NCBI GenBank assembly: GCA_964016885.1
Contig: OZ024742.1
Span: forward strand, 7,398,662-7,462,661
DNA length: 64,000 nucleotides
Direction: 5' to 3'
Source of the DNA: Eledone cirrhosa
Taxonomy: Eukaryota; Mollusca; Cephalopoda; Octopoda; Eledonidae
Part shown: in pieces, positions 13,531-28,545 of the stretch
Position numbering within the stretch: the first letter of the stretch is position 1
How the letters are laid out: each line of letters starts with the position of its first letter
Notes under the pieces: generated by a model
Seen by the model: the letters and a program-made list of their open reading frames with translations, nothing else
Told to the model about the DNA's origin: nothing
The model's database searches: none
Translations under genes and position numbers: made by a program

Positions 13531-16500
13531 TTCTACGACTTTCTCTGTAACTGTCATAGTTTCTATGACTTTCTCTGTAACTGTCATAGTTTCTACGACT
13601 TTCTCTGTAACTGTCATAGTTTCTATGACTTTCTCTGTAACTGTCATAGTTTCTACGACTTTCTCTGTAACTGTCATAGTTTCTACGACTTTCTCTGAAA
13701 CTGTCATAGTTTCTACGACTTTCTCTGTAACTGTCATAGTTTCTACGACTTTCTCTGTAACTGTCATAGTTTCTATGATTTTCTCTGTAACTGTCATAGT
13801 TTCTACGACTTTCTCTGTAACTGTCATAGTTTCTATGACTTTCTCTATAACTGTCATAGTTTCTACGACTTTCTCTGTAACTGTCATAGTTTCGACGACT
13901 TTCTCTGTAACTGTCATAGTTTCTACGACTTTCCCCATAACAGTCTTAGTTTCTACGACTTTCTCTGTAACTGTCATAGTTTCTATGACTTTCTCTATAA
14001 CTGTCATAGTTTCTACGACTTTCTCTGTAACTGTCATAGTTTCTACGACATTCTCTGTAACTGTCATAGTTTCTACGACATTCTCTGTAACTGTCATAGT
14101 TTCTACGACTTTCTCTGTAACTGTCATATTTTCTATGACTTTTTCTGTAACTGTCATAGTTTCTATGACTTTCTCTATAACTGTCATAGTTTCTATGACT
14201 TTCTCTGTACCTATCATAGTTTCTACTACTTTCTCTGTAACTGTCATAGTTTCTACGACTTTCTCTGTAACTGTCATAGTTTCTACGACTTTCTCTGTAA
14301 CTGTCATAGTTTCTACGACTTTCCCTATAACTGTCATAGTTTCTACGACTTTCTCTGTAACTGTCATAGTTTCTACGACATTCTCTGTAACTGTCATAGT
14401 TTCTACAACTTTCTCTGTAACTGTCATAGTTTCTACGACTTTCTCTGTAACTGTCATAGTTTCTACGACATTCTCTGTAATTGTCATAGTTTCTATGACT
14501 TTCTCTATAACTGTCATAGTTTTTACGACTTTCTCTGTAACTGTCATAGTTTCTATGACTTTCTTTGTAACTGTCATAGTTTCTACGACTTTCTCTGTAA
14601 CTGTCATAGTTTCTACGACTTTCTCTGTAACTGTTATAATAGTTTCTATGACTTTCTCTGTAACTGTCATAGTTTCTACGACTTTCTCTGTAACTGTCAT
14701 ATTTTCTACGACTTTCTCTGTAACTGTCATAGTTTCTATGACATTCTCTATAACTGTCATAGTTTCTACGACTTTATCTGTAACTGTCATTGTTTCTACG
14801 ACTTTCTCTGTAACTGTCATAGTTTCTATGATTTTCTCTGTAACTGTCATAGTTTCGACGACTTTCTCTGTAACTGTCATAGTTTCTACGACTTTCCCCA
14901 TAACAGTCTTAGTTTCTACGACTTTCTCTGTAACTGTCATAGTTTCTATGACTTTCTCTATAACTGTCATAGTTTCTACGACTTTCTCTGTAACTGTCAT
15001 AGTTTCTACGACATTCTCTGTAACTGTCATAGTTTCTACGACATTCTCTGTAACTGTCATAGTTTCTACGACTTTCTCTGTAACTGTCATATTTTCTATG
15101 ACTTTTTCTGTAACTGTCATAGTTTCTATGACTTTCTCTATAACTGTCATAGTTTCTATGACTTTCTCTGTACCTATCATAGTTTCTACTACTTTCTCTG
15201 TAACTGTCATAGTTTCTACGACTTTCTCTGTAACTGTCATAGTTTCTACGACTTTCTCTGTAACTGTCATAGTTTCTACGACTTTCCCTATAACTGTCAT
15301 AGTTTCTACGACTTTCTCTGTAACTGTCATAGTTTCTACGACATTCTCTGTAACTGTCATAGTTTCTACAACTTTCTCTGTAACTGTCATAGTTTCTACG
15401 ACTTTCTCTGTAACTGTCATAGTTTCTACGACATTCTCTGTAATTGTCATAGTTTCTATGACTTTCTCTATAACTGTCATAGTTTTTACGACTTTCTCTG
15501 TAACTGTCATAGTTTCTATGACTTTCTTTGTAACTGTCATAGTTTCTACGACTTTCTCTGTAACTGTCATAGTTTCTACGACTTTCTCTGTAACTGTTAT
15601 AATAGTTTCTATGACTTTCTCTGTAACTGTCATAGTTTCTACGACTTTCTCTGTAACTGTCATATTTTCTACGACTTTCTCTGTAACTGTCATAGTTTCT
15701 ATGACATTCTCTATAACTGTCATAGTTTCTACGACTTTATCTGTAACTGTCATTGTTTCTACGACTTTCTCTGTAACTGTCATAGTTTCTATGATTTTCT
15801 CTGTAACTGTCATAGTTTCTACGACTTTCTCTGTAACTGTCATAGTTTCTATGACTTTCTCTGTAACTGTCATAGTTTCTACGACTTTCTCCGTAACTGT
15901 CATAGTTTCTATGACTTTCTCTATAACTGTCATAGTTTCTATGACTTTCTCTGTAGCTGTCATAGTTTCTATGACTTTCTCTGTAACTGTCATAGTTTCT
16001 ATGACTTTCTCTGTAACTGTCATAGTTTCGACGACTTTCTCTGTAACTGTCATAGTTTCTACGACTTTCCCCATAACAGTCTTAGTTTCTACGACTTTCT
16101 CTGTAACTGTCATAGTTTCTATGACTTTCTCTATAACTGTCATAGTTTCTACGACTTTCTCTGTAACTGTCATAGTTTCTACGACATTCTCTGTAACTGT
16201 CATAGTTTCTACGACATTCTCTGTAACTGTCATAGTTTCTACGACTTTCTCTGTAACTGTCATATTTTCTATGACTTTTTCTGTAACTGTCATAGTTTCT
16301 ATGAATTTCTCTATAACTGTCATAGTTTCTATGACTTTCTCTGTACCTATCATAGTTTCTACTACTTTCTCTGTAACTGTCATAGTTTCTACGACTTTCT
16401 CTGTAACTGTCATAGTTTCTACGACTTTCTCTGTAACTGTCATAGTTTCTACGACTTTCCCTATAACTGTCATAGTTTCTACGACTTTCTCTGTAACTAT

Positions 16501-19500
16501 CATAGTTTCTACGACATTCTCTGTAACTGTCATAGTTTCTACAACTTTCTCTGTAACTGTCATAGTTTCTACGACTTTCTCTGTAACTGTCATAGTTTCT
16601 ACGACATTCTCTGTAATTGTCATAGTTTCTATGACTTTCTCTATAACTGTCATAGTTTTTACGACTTTCTCTGTAACTGTCATAGTTTCTATGACTTTCT
16701 TTGTAACTGTCATAGTTTCTACGACTTTCTCTGTAACTGTCATAGTTTCTATGACTTTCTCTGTAGCTGTCATAGTTTCTATGACTTTCTCTGTAACTGT
16801 CATAGTTTCTATGACTTTCTCTGTAACTGTCATAGTTTCGACGACTTTCTCTGTAACTGTCATAGTTTCTACGACTTTCCCCATAACAGTCTTAGTTTCT
16901 ACGACTTTCTCTGTAACTGTCATAGTTTCTATGACTTTCTCTATAACTGTCATAGTTTCTACGACTTTCTCTGTAACTGTCATAGTTTCTACGACATTCT
17001 CTGTAACTGTCATAGTTTCTACGACATTCTCTGTAACTGTCATAGTTTCTACGACTTTCTCTGTAACTGTCATATTTTCTATGACTTTTTCTGTAACTGT
17101 CATAGTTTCTATGACTTTCTCTATAACTGTCATAGTTTCTATGACTTTCTCTGTACCTATCATAGTTTCTACTACTTTCTCTGTAACTGTCATAGTTTCT
17201 ACGACTTTCTCTGTAACTGTCATAGTTTCTACGACTTTCTCTGTAACTGTCATAGTTTCTACGACTTTCCCTATAACTGTCATAGTTTCTACGACTTTCT
17301 CTGTAACTGTCATAGTTTCTACGACATTCTCTGTAACTGTCATAGTTTCTACAACTTTCTCTGTAACTGTCATAGTTTCTACGACTTTCTCTGTAACTGT
17401 CATAGTTTCTACGACATTCTCTGTAATTGTCATAGTTTCTATGACTTTCTCTATAACTGTCATAGTTTTTACGACTTTCTCTGTAACTGTCATAGTTTCT
17501 ATGACTTTCTTTGTAACTGTCATAGTTTCTACGACTTTCTCTGTAACTGTCATAGTTTCTACGACTTTCTCTGTAACTGTTATAATAGTTTCTATGACTT
17601 TCTCTGTAACTGTCATAGTTTCTACGACTTTCTCTGTAACTGTCATATTTTCTACGACTTTCTCTGTAACTGTCATAGTTTCTATGACATTCTCTATAAC
17701 TGTCATAGTTTCTACGACTTTATCTGTAACTGTCATTGTTTCTACGACTTTCTCTGTAACTGTCATAGTTTCTATGATTTTCTCTGTAACTGTCATAGTT
17801 TCTACGACTTTCTCTCTAACTGTCATAGTTTCTATGACTTTCTCTGTAACTGTCATAGTTTCTACGACTTTCTCCGTAACTGTCATAGTTTCTATGACTT
17901 TCTCTATAACTGTCATAGTTTCTATGACTTTCTCTGTAGCTGTCATAGTTTCTATGACTTTCTCTGTAACTGTCATAGTTTCTATGACTTTCTCTGTAAC
18001 TGTCATAGTTTCTACGACGTTCTCTGTAACTGTGATAGTTTCTATGACTTTCTCTGTAACTGCCATATTTTCTACGACTTTCTCTGTAACTGTCATAGTT
18101 TCTACGACTTTCTCTATAACTGTCATAGTTTCTATGACATTCTCTGTAACTGTCATAGTTTCTACGACATTCTCTATAACTGTCATAGTTTCTACGAATT
18201 TCTCTGTGACTGTCATAGTTTCTACGACTTTCTCTGTAACTGTCATAGTTTCTACGACTTTCTCTGTAACTGTCATAGTTTCTATGATTTTCTCTGTAAC
18301 TGTCATAGTTTCTACGACATTCTCTATAACTGTCATAGTTTCTACGACTTTCTCTGTAACTGTCATAGTTTCTATGACTTTCTCTATAACTGTCATAGTT
18401 TCTACGACTATCTCTGTAACTGTCATAGTTTCTACGACATTCTCTATAATTGTCATAGTTTCTACGACTTTCTCTGTAACTGTCATAGTTTCTACGACAT
18501 TCTCTGTAACTGTCATAGTTTCTACGACATTCTCTGTAACTGTCATAGTTTCTACGACTTTCTCTGTAACTGTCATAGTTTCTATGACTTTTTCTGTAAC
18601 TGTCATAGTTTCTATGACTTTCTCTATAACTGTCATAGTTTCTATGACTTTCTCTGTACCTATCATAGTTTCTACTACTTTCTCTGTAACTGTCATAGTT
18701 TCTACGACTTTCTCTGTAACTGTCATAGTTTCTACGACTTTCTCTGTAACTGTCATAGTTTCTACGACTTTCCCTATAACTGTCATAGTTTCTACGACTT
18801 TCTCTGTAACTGTCATAGTTTCTACGACATTCTCTGTAACTGTCATAGTTTCTACGACTTTCTCTGTAACTGTCATAGTTTCTACGACTTTCTCTGTAAC
18901 TGTCATAGTTTCTACAACTTTCTCTGTAACTTTCATAGTTTCTACGACTTTCTCTGTAACTGTCATAGTTTCTACGACTTTCTCTGTAACTGTCATAGTT
19001 TCTACGACTTTCTCTGTAACTGTCATAGTTTCTACGACTTTCTCTGTAACTGTCATAGTTTCTACGACATTCTCTGTAATTGTCATAGTTTCTATGACTT
19101 TCTCTATAACTGTCATAGTTTTTACGACTTTCTCTGTAACTGTCATAGTTTCTATGACTTTCTCTGTAACTGTCATAGTTTCTACGACTTTCTCTGTAAC
19201 TGTCATAGTTTCTACGACTTTCTCTGTAACTGTTATAATAGTTTCTATGACTTTCTCTGTAACTGTCATAGTTTCTACGACTTTCTCTGTAACTGTCATA
19301 TTTTCTACGACTTTCTCTGTAACTGTCATAGTTTCTATGACATTCTCTATAACTGTCATAGTTTCTACGACTTTATCTGTAACTGTCATTGTTTCTACGA
19401 CTTTCTCTGTAACTGTCATAGTTTCTATGATTTTCTCTGTAACTGTCATAGTTTCTACGTCTTTCTCTGTAACTGTCATAGTTTCTATGACTTTCTCTGT

Positions 19501-19662
19501 AACTGTCATAGTTTCTACGACTTTCTCCGTAACTGTCATAGTTTCTATGACTTTCTCTATAACTGTCATAGTTTCTATGACTTTCTCTGTGGCTGTCATA
19601 GTTTCTACGACATTCTCTGTAACTGTCATAGTTTCTACGACTTTCTCTGTAACTGTCATAGT
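13531..19662 (+). repeat. 6,132-bp satellite superblock, copy 1
   Basis: Every rare marker in this segment recurs exactly 6,132 bp downstream. The GTACCTATC variant is at 14207, 15170, 16343, 17153 and 18656. The 33-bp unit is at 14631, 15594, 17577 and 19230. A CTCTCTAAC variant is at 17811, a TACGTCTTT variant at about 19458, and a GTGGCTGTC variant at 19589-19597. The left boundary is set where 13501-13530 (TTCCCTATAACAG) stops matching 19633-19662. Internal spacings of 963, 1173 and 810 bp show the block was itself built from deleted derivatives of the 1,593-bp HOR. Confidence 0.9.
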
Positions 19663-22600
19663 TTCTACGACTTTCTCTGTAACTGTCATAGTTTCTATGA
19701 CTTTCTCTGTAACTGTCATAGTTTCTACGACTTTCTCTGTAACTGTCATAGTTTCTATGACTTTCTCTGTAACTGTCATAGTTTCTACGACTTTCTCTGT
19801 AACTGTCATAGTTTCTACGACTTTCTCTGAAACTGTCATAGTTTCTACGACTTTCTCTGTAACTGTCATAGTTTCTACGACTTTCTCTGTAACTGTCATA
19901 GTTTCTATGATTTTCTCTGTAACTGTCATAGTTTCTACGACTTTCTCTGTAACTGTCATAGTTTCTATGACTTTCTCTATAACTGTCATAGTTTCTACGA
20001 CTTTCTCTGTAACTGTCATAGTTTCGACGACTTTCTCTGTAACTGTCATAGTTTCTACGACTTTCCCCATAACAGTCTTAGTTTCTACGACTTTCTCTGT
20101 AACTGTCATAGTTTCTATGACTTTCTCTATAACTGTCATAGTTTCTACGACTTTCTCTGTAACTGTCATAGTTTCTACGACATTCTCTGTAACTGTCATA
20201 GTTTCTACGACATTCTCTGTAACTGTCATAGTTTCTACGACTTTCTCTGTAACTGTCATATTTTCTATGACTTTTTCTGTAACTGTCATAGTTTCTATGA
20301 CTTTCTCTATAACTGTCATAGTTTCTATGACTTTCTCTGTACCTATCATAGTTTCTACTACTTTCTCTGTAACTGTCATAGTTTCTACGACTTTCTCTGT
20401 AACTGTCATAGTTTCTACGACTTTCTCTGTAACTGTCATAGTTTCTACGACTTTCCCTATAACTGTCATAGTTTCTACGACTTTCTCTGTAACTGTCATA
20501 GTTTCTACGACATTCTCTGTAACTGTCATAGTTTCTACAACTTTCTCTGTAACTGTCATAGTTTCTACGACTTTCTCTGTAACTGTCATAGTTTCTACGA
20601 CATTCTCTGTAATTGTCATAGTTTCTATGACTTTCTCTATAACTGTCATAGTTTTTACGACTTTCTCTGTAACTGTCATAGTTTCTATGACTTTCTTTGT
20701 AACTGTCATAGTTTCTACGACTTTCTCTGTAACTGTCATAGTTTCTACGACTTTCTCTGTAACTGTTATAATAGTTTCTATGACTTTCTCTGTAACTGTC
20801 ATAGTTTCTACGACTTTCTCTGTAACTGTCATATTTTCTACGACTTTCTCTGTAACTGTCATAGTTTCTATGACATTCTCTATAACTGTCATAGTTTCTA
20901 CGACTTTATCTGTAACTGTCATTGTTTCTACGACTTTCTCTGTAACTGTCATAGTTTCTATGATTTTCTCTGTAACTGTCATAGTTTCGACGACTTTCTC
21001 TGTAACTGTCATAGTTTCTACGACTTTCCCCATAACAGTCTTAGTTTCTACGACTTTCTCTGTAACTGTCATAGTTTCTATGACTTTCTCTATAACTGTC
21101 ATAGTTTCTACGACTTTCTCTGTAACTGTCATAGTTTCTACGACATTCTCTGTAACTGTCATAGTTTCTACGACATTCTCTGTAACTGTCATAGTTTCTA
21201 CGACTTTCTCTGTAACTGTCATATTTTCTATGACTTTTTCTGTAACTGTCATAGTTTCTATGACTTTCTCTATAACTGTCATAGTTTCTATGACTTTCTC
21301 TGTACCTATCATAGTTTCTACTACTTTCTCTGTAACTGTCATAGTTTCTACGACTTTCTCTGTAACTGTCATAGTTTCTACGACTTTCTCTGTAACTGTC
21401 ATAGTTTCTACGACTTTCCCTATAACTGTCATAGTTTCTACGACTTTCTCTGTAACTGTCATAGTTTCTACGACATTCTCTGTAACTGTCATAGTTTCTA
21501 CAACTTTCTCTGTAACTGTCATAGTTTCTACGACTTTCTCTGTAACTGTCATAGTTTCTACGACATTCTCTGTAATTGTCATAGTTTCTATGACTTTCTC
21601 TATAACTGTCATAGTTTTTACGACTTTCTCTGTAACTGTCATAGTTTCTATGACTTTCTTTGTAACTGTCATAGTTTCTACGACTTTCTCTGTAACTGTC
21701 ATAGTTTCTACGACTTTCTCTGTAACTGTTATAATAGTTTCTATGACTTTCTCTGTAACTGTCATAGTTTCTACGACTTTCTCTGTAACTGTCATATTTT
21801 CTACGACTTTCTCTGTAACTGTCATAGTTTCTATGACATTCTCTATAACTGTCATAGTTTCTACGACTTTATCTGTAACTGTCATTGTTTCTACGACTTT
21901 CTCTGTAACTGTCATAGTTTCTATGATTTTCTCTGTAACTGTCATAGTTTCTACGACTTTCTCTGTAACTGTCATAGTTTCTATGACTTTCTCTGTAACT
22001 GTCATAGTTTCTACGACTTTCTCCGTAACTGTCATAGTTTCTATGACTTTCTCTATAACTGTCATAGTTTCTATGACTTTCTCTGTAGCTGTCATAGTTT
22101 CTATGACTTTCTCTGTAACTGTCATAGTTTCTATGACTTTCTCTGTAACTGTCATAGTTTCGACGACTTTCTCTGTAACTGTCATAGTTTCTACGACTTT
22201 CCCCATAACAGTCTTAGTTTCTACGACTTTCTCTGTAACTGTCATAGTTTCTATGACTTTCTCTATAACTGTCATAGTTTCTACGACTTTCTCTGTAACT
22301 GTCATAGTTTCTACGACATTCTCTGTAACTGTCATAGTTTCTACGACATTCTCTGTAACTGTCATAGTTTCTACGACTTTCTCTGTAACTGTCATATTTT
22401 CTATGACTTTTTCTGTAACTGTCATAGTTTCTATGACTTTCTCTATAACTGTCATAGTTTCTATGACTTTCTCTGTACCTATCATAGTTTCTACTACTTT
22501 CTCTGTAACTGTCATAGTTTCTACGACTTTCTCTGTAACTGTCATAGTTTCTACGACTTTCTCTGTAACTGTCATAGTTTCTACGACTTTCCCTATAACT

Positions 22601-25600
22601 GTCATAGTTTCTACGACTTTCTCTGTAACTATCATAGTTTCTACGACATTCTCTGTAACTGTCATAGTTTCTACAACTTTCTCTGTAACTGTCATAGTTT
22701 CTACGACTTTCTCTGTAACTGTCATAGTTTCTACGACATTCTCTGTAATTGTCATAGTTTCTATGACTTTCTCTATAACTGTCATAGTTTTTACGACTTT
22801 CTCTGTAACTGTCATAGTTTCTATGACTTTCTTTGTAACTGTCATAGTTTCTACGACTTTCTCTGTAACTGTCATAGTTTCTATGACTTTCTCTGTAGCT
22901 GTCATAGTTTCTATGACTTTCTCTGTAACTGTCATAGTTTCTATGACTTTCTCTGTAACTGTCATAGTTTCGACGACTTTCTCTGTAACTGTCATAGTTT
23001 CTACGACTTTCCCCATAACAGTCTTAGTTTCTACGACTTTCTCTGTAACTGTCATAGTTTCTATGACTTTCTCTATAACTGTCATAGTTTCTACGACTTT
23101 CTCTGTAACTGTCATAGTTTCTACGACATTCTCTGTAACTGTCATAGTTTCTACGACATTCTCTGTAACTGTCATAGTTTCTACGACTTTCTCTGTAACT
23201 GTCATATTTTCTATGACTTTTTCTGTAACTGTCATAGTTTCTATGACTTTCTCTATAACTGTCATAGTTTCTATGACTTTCTCTGTACCTATCATAGTTT
23301 CTACTACTTTCTCTGTAACTGTCATAGTTTCTACGACTTTCTCTGTAACTGTCATAGTTTCTACGACTTTCTCTGTAACTGTCATAGTTTCTACGACTTT
23401 CCCTATAACTGTCATAGTTTCTACGACTTTCTCTGTAACTGTCATAGTTTCTACGACATTCTCTGTAACTGTCATAGTTTCTACAACTTTCTCTGTAACT
23501 GTCATAGTTTCTACGACTTTCTCTGTAACTGTCATAGTTTCTACGACATTCTCTGTAATTGTCATAGTTTCTATGACTTTCTCTATAACTGTCATAGTTT
23601 TTACGACTTTCTCTGTAACTGTCATAGTTTCTATGACTTTCTTTGTAACTGTCATAGTTTCTACGACTTTCTCTGTAACTGTCATAGTTTCTACGACTTT
23701 CTCTGTAACTGTTATAATAGTTTCTATGACTTTCTCTGTAACTGTCATAGTTTCTACGACTTTCTCTGTAACTGTCATATTTTCTACGACTTTCTCTGTA
23801 ACTGTCATAGTTTCTATGACATTCTCTATAACTGTCATAGTTTCTACGACTTTATCTGTAACTGTCATTGTTTCTACGACTTTCTCTGTAACTGTCATAG
23901 TTTCTATGATTTTCTCTGTAACTGTCATAGTTTCTACGACTTTCTCTCTAACTGTCATAGTTTCTATGACTTTCTCTGTAACTGTCATAGTTTCTACGAC
24001 TTTCTCCGTAACTGTCATAGTTTCTATGACTTTCTCTATAACTGTCATAGTTTCTATGACTTTCTCTGTAGCTGTCATAGTTTCTATGACTTTCTCTGTA
24101 ACTGTCATAGTTTCTATGACTTTCTCTGTAACTGTCATAGTTTCTACGACGTTCTCTGTAACTGTGATAGTTTCTATGACTTTCTCTGTAACTGCCATAT
24201 TTTCTACGACTTTCTCTGTAACTGTCATAGTTTCTACGACTTTCTCTATAACTGTCATAGTTTCTATGACATTCTCTGTAACTGTCATAGTTTCTACGAC
24301 ATTCTCTATAACTGTCATAGTTTCTACGAATTTCTCTGTGACTGTCATAGTTTCTACGACTTTCTCTGTAACTGTCATAGTTTCTACGACTTTCTCTGTA
24401 ACTGTCATAGTTTCTATGATTTTCTCTGTAACTGTCATAGTTTCTACGACATTCTCTATAACTGTCATAGTTTCTACGACTTTCTCTGTAACTGTCATAG
24501 TTTCTATGACTTTCTCTATAACTGTCATAGTTTCTACGACTATCTCTGTAACTGTCATAGTTTCTACGACATTCTCTATAATTGTCATAGTTTCTACGAC
24601 TTTCTCTGTAACTGTCATAGTTTCTACGACATTCTCTGTAACTGTCATAGTTTCTACGACATTCTCTGTAACTGTCATAGTTTCTACGACTTTCTCTGTA
24701 ACTGTCATAGTTTCTATGACTTTTTCTGTAACTGTCATAGTTTCTATGACTTTCTCTATAACTGTCATAGTTTCTATGACTTTCTCTGTACCTATCATAG
24801 TTTCTACTACTTTCTCTGTAACTGTCATAGTTTCTACGACTTTCTCTGTAACTGTCATAGTTTCTACGACTTTCTCTGTAACTGTCATAGTTTCTACGAC
24901 TTTCCCTATAACTGTCATAGTTTCTACGACTTTCTCTGTAACTGTCATAGTTTCTACGACATTCTCTGTAACTGTCATAGTTTCTACGACTTTCTCTGTA
25001 ACTGTCATAGTTTCTACGACTTTCTCTGTAACTGTCATAGTTTCTATGACTTTCTCTGTAACTGTCATAGTTTCTACGACTTTCTCTGTAACTGTCATAG
25101 TTTCTACGACTTTCTCTGTAACTGTCATAGTTTCTACGACTTTCTCTGTAACTGTCATAGTTTCTACGACTTTCTCTGTAACTGTCATAGTTTCTACGAC
25201 ATTCTCTGTAATTGTCATAGTTTCTATGACTTTCTCTATAACTGTCATAGTTTTTACGACTTTCTCTGTAACTGTCATAGTTTCTATGACTTTCTCTGTA
25301 ACTGTCATAGTTTCTACGACTTTCTCTGTAACTGTCATAGTTTCTACGACTTTCTCTGTAACTGTTATAATAGTTTCTATGACTTTCTCTGTAACTGTCA
25401 TAGTTTCTACGACTTTCTCTGTAACTGTCATATTTTCTACGACTTTCTCTGTAACTGTCATAGTTTCTATGACATTCTCTATAACTGTCATAGTTTCTAC
25501 GACTTTATCTGTAACTGTCATTGTTTCTACGACTTTCTCTGTAACTGTCATAGTTTCTATGATTTTCTCTGTAACTGTCATAGTTTCTACGTCTTTCTCT

Positions 25601-25794
25601 GTAACTGTCATAGTTTCTATGACTTTCTCTGTAACTGTCATAGTTTCTACGACTTTCTCCGTAACTGTCATAGTTTCTATGACTTTCTCTATAACTGTCA
25701 TAGTTTCTATGACTTTCTCTGTGGCTGTCATAGTTTCTACGACATTCTCTGTAACTGTCATAGTTTCTACGACTTTCTCTGTAACTGTCATACT
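19663..25794 (+). repeat. 6,132-bp satellite superblock, copy 2
   Basis: Direct tandem copy of 13531-19662. Markers fall at 20339, 21302, 22475, 23285 and 24788 (GTACCTATC), at 20763, 21726, 23709 and 25362 (33-bp unit), at 23943 (CTCTCTAAC) and at 25723 (GGCTGTC). All are offset by exactly 6,132 bp. A few substitutions separate the copies; for example 18915 reads CAACT where copy 2 reads TGACT, and 18932 reads TTTCAT where copy 2 reads TGTCAT. Matching ends at about 25785, where copy 2 continues into a TACTTTCTGC unit that copy 1 lacks. Confidence 0.9.
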
Positions 25795-28545
25795 TTCTGC
25801 GACTTTCTCTGTAACTGTCATAGTTTCTATGACTTTCTCTGTAACTGTCATAGTTTCTCTGACTTTCTCTGTAACTGTCATAGTTTCTACGACGTTCTCT
25901 GTAACTGTGATAGTTTCTATGACTTTCTCTGTAACTGCCATAGTTTCTACGACTTTCTCTGTAACTGTCATAGTTTCTACGACTTTCTCTATAACTGTCA
26001 TCGTTTCTATGACATTCTCTGTAACTGTCATAGTTTCTACGACATTCTCTATAACTGTCATAGTTTCTACGAATTTCTCTGTAACTGTCATAGTTTCTAC
26101 GACTTTCTCTGTAACTGTCATAGTTTCTACGACTTTCTCTGTAACTGTCATAGTTTCTATGATTTTCTCTGTAACTGTCATAGTTTCTACGACATTCTCT
26201 ATAACTGTCATAGTTTCTACGACTTTCTCTGTAACTGTCATAGTTTCTATGACTTTCTCTATAACTGTCATAGTTTCTACGACTATCTCTGTAACTGTCA
26301 TAGTTTCTACGACATTCTCTATAATTGTCATAGTTTCTACGACATTCTCTGTAACTGTCATAGTTTCTACGACATTCTCTGTAACTGTCATAGTTTCTAC
26401 GACATTCTCTGTAACTGTCATAGTTTCTACGACTTTCTCTGTAACTGTCATAGTTTCTATGACTTTCTCTGTAACTGTCATAGTTTCTATGACTTTCTCT
26501 ATAACTGTCATAGTTTCTATGACTTTCTCTGTACCTATCATAGTTTTTACTACTTTCTCTGTAACTGTCATAGTTTCTACGACTTTCTCTGTAACTGTCA
26601 TAGTTTCTACGACTTTCTCTGTAACTGTCATAGTTTCTACGACTTTCCCTATAACTGTCATAGTTTCTACGACTTTCTCTGTAACTGTCATAGTTTCTAC
26701 GACATTCTCTATAATTGTCATAGTTTCTACGACTTTCTCTGTAACTGTTATAGTTTCTACGACTTTCTCTGAAACTGTCATAGTTTCTACGACTTTCTCT
26801 GTAACTGTCATAGTTTCTACGACTTTCTCTGTAACTGTCATAGTTTCTACGACTTTCTCTGTGACTGTCATAGTTTCTACGACTTTCTCTATAACTGTCA
26901 TAGTTTCTACGAATTTCTCTGTAACTGTCATAGTTTCTACGACTTTCTCTGTAACTGTCATAGTTTCTATGACTTTTTCTGTAACTGTCATAGTTTCTAT
27001 GACTTTCTCTATAACTGTCATAGTTTCTACGACTTTCTCTGTAACTGTCATATTTTCTACGACTTTCTCTGTAACTGTCAGAGTGTCTACGACTTTCTCT
27101 GTAACTGTCATAGTTTCTACGACATTTTCTGTAACTGTCATAGTTTCTACGACTTTCCCTATAAATGTCATAGTTTCTACGACTTTCTCTGTAACTGTCA
27201 TAGTTTCGACGACTTTCTCTGTAACTGTCATAGTTTCTACGACTTTCCCCATAACAGTCTTAGTTTCTACGACTTTCTCTGTAATTGTCATAGTTTCTAT
27301 GACTTTCTCTGTAACTGTCATAGTTTCTACGACTTTCTCTGTAACTGTCATAGTTTCTACGACTTTCTCTGTAACTGTCATAGTTTCTACGACATTCTCT
27401 GTAACTGTCATAGTTTCTACGACTTTCCCTATAACAGTCATAGTTTCTACGACTTTCTCTGTAACTGTCATAGTTTCTATGACTTTCTCTGTAACTGTCA
27501 TAGTTTCTACGACTTTCTCTGTAACTGTCATAGTTTCTATGACTTTCTCTGTAACTGTCATAGTTTCTACGACTTTCTCTGTAACTGTCATAGTTTCTAC
27601 GACTTTCTCTGAAACTGTCATAGTTTCTACGACTTTCTCTGTAACTGTCATAGTTTCTACGACTTTCTCTGTAACTGTCATAGTTTCTATGATTTTCTCT
27701 GTAACTGTCATAGTTTCTACGACATTCTCTATAACTCTCATAGTTTCTACGAATTTCTCTGTAACTGTCATAGTTTCTACGACTTTCTCTGTAACTGTCA
27801 GTTTCTACGACTTTCTCTGTAACTGTCATAGTTTCTATGATTTTCTCTGTAACTGTCATAGTTTCTACGGCATTCTCTATAACTGTCATAGTTTCTACGA
27901 CTTTCTCTGTAACTGTCATAGTTTCTATGACTTTCTCTATAACTGTCATAGTTTCTACGACTTTCTCTGTAACTGTCATAGTTTCTACGACATTCTCTAT
28001 AATTGTCATAGTTTCTACGACTTTCTCTGTAACTCTCATAGTTTCTACGACATTCTCTGTAACTGTCATAGTTTCTACGACATTCTCTGTAACTGTCATA
28101 GTTTCTACGACTTTCTCTGTAACTGTCATAGTTTCTACGACTTTCTCTATAGCTGTCATAGTTTCTACGAATTTCTCTGTAACTGTCATAGTTTCTACGA
28201 CTTTCTCTGTAACTGTCATAGTTTCTACGACTTTCTCTGTAACTGTCATAGTTTCTATGATTTTCTCTGTAACTGTCATAGTTTCTACGACATTCTCTAT
28301 AACTGTCATAGTTTCTACGACTTTCTCTGTAACTGTCATAGTTTCTACGACTTTCTCTATAACTGTCATAGTTTCTACGACTTTCTCTGTAACTGTCATA
28401 GTTTCTACGACTTTCCCTATAACTGTCATAGTTTCTACGACTTTCTCTCTAACTGTCATAGTTTCTACGACAATCTCTGTAACTGTCAGAGTGTCTACGA
28501 CTTTCTCTGTAACTGTCATATTTTCTACGACTTTCTCTGTAACTG
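25785..28545 (+). repeat. Second occurrence of the 2.6-kb module
   Basis: This continues from the TACTTTCTGC unit and follows 11.91-13.8 kb at an offset of 13,882-13,914 bp. Shared markers are GTACCTATC at 26531, CAGAGTGTC at 27079, CCCCATAACAGTCTTAG at about 27246 and CTGAAACTG at 27611. The offset varies by one 30-bp unit and by the 2-bp deletion at about 11967. Towards the end, 2-bp deletions of the CTGTCAG type occur at about 27800 and 28547, breaking every open frame. The module therefore flanks the duplicated 6,132-bp block on both sides. Confidence 0.75.
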
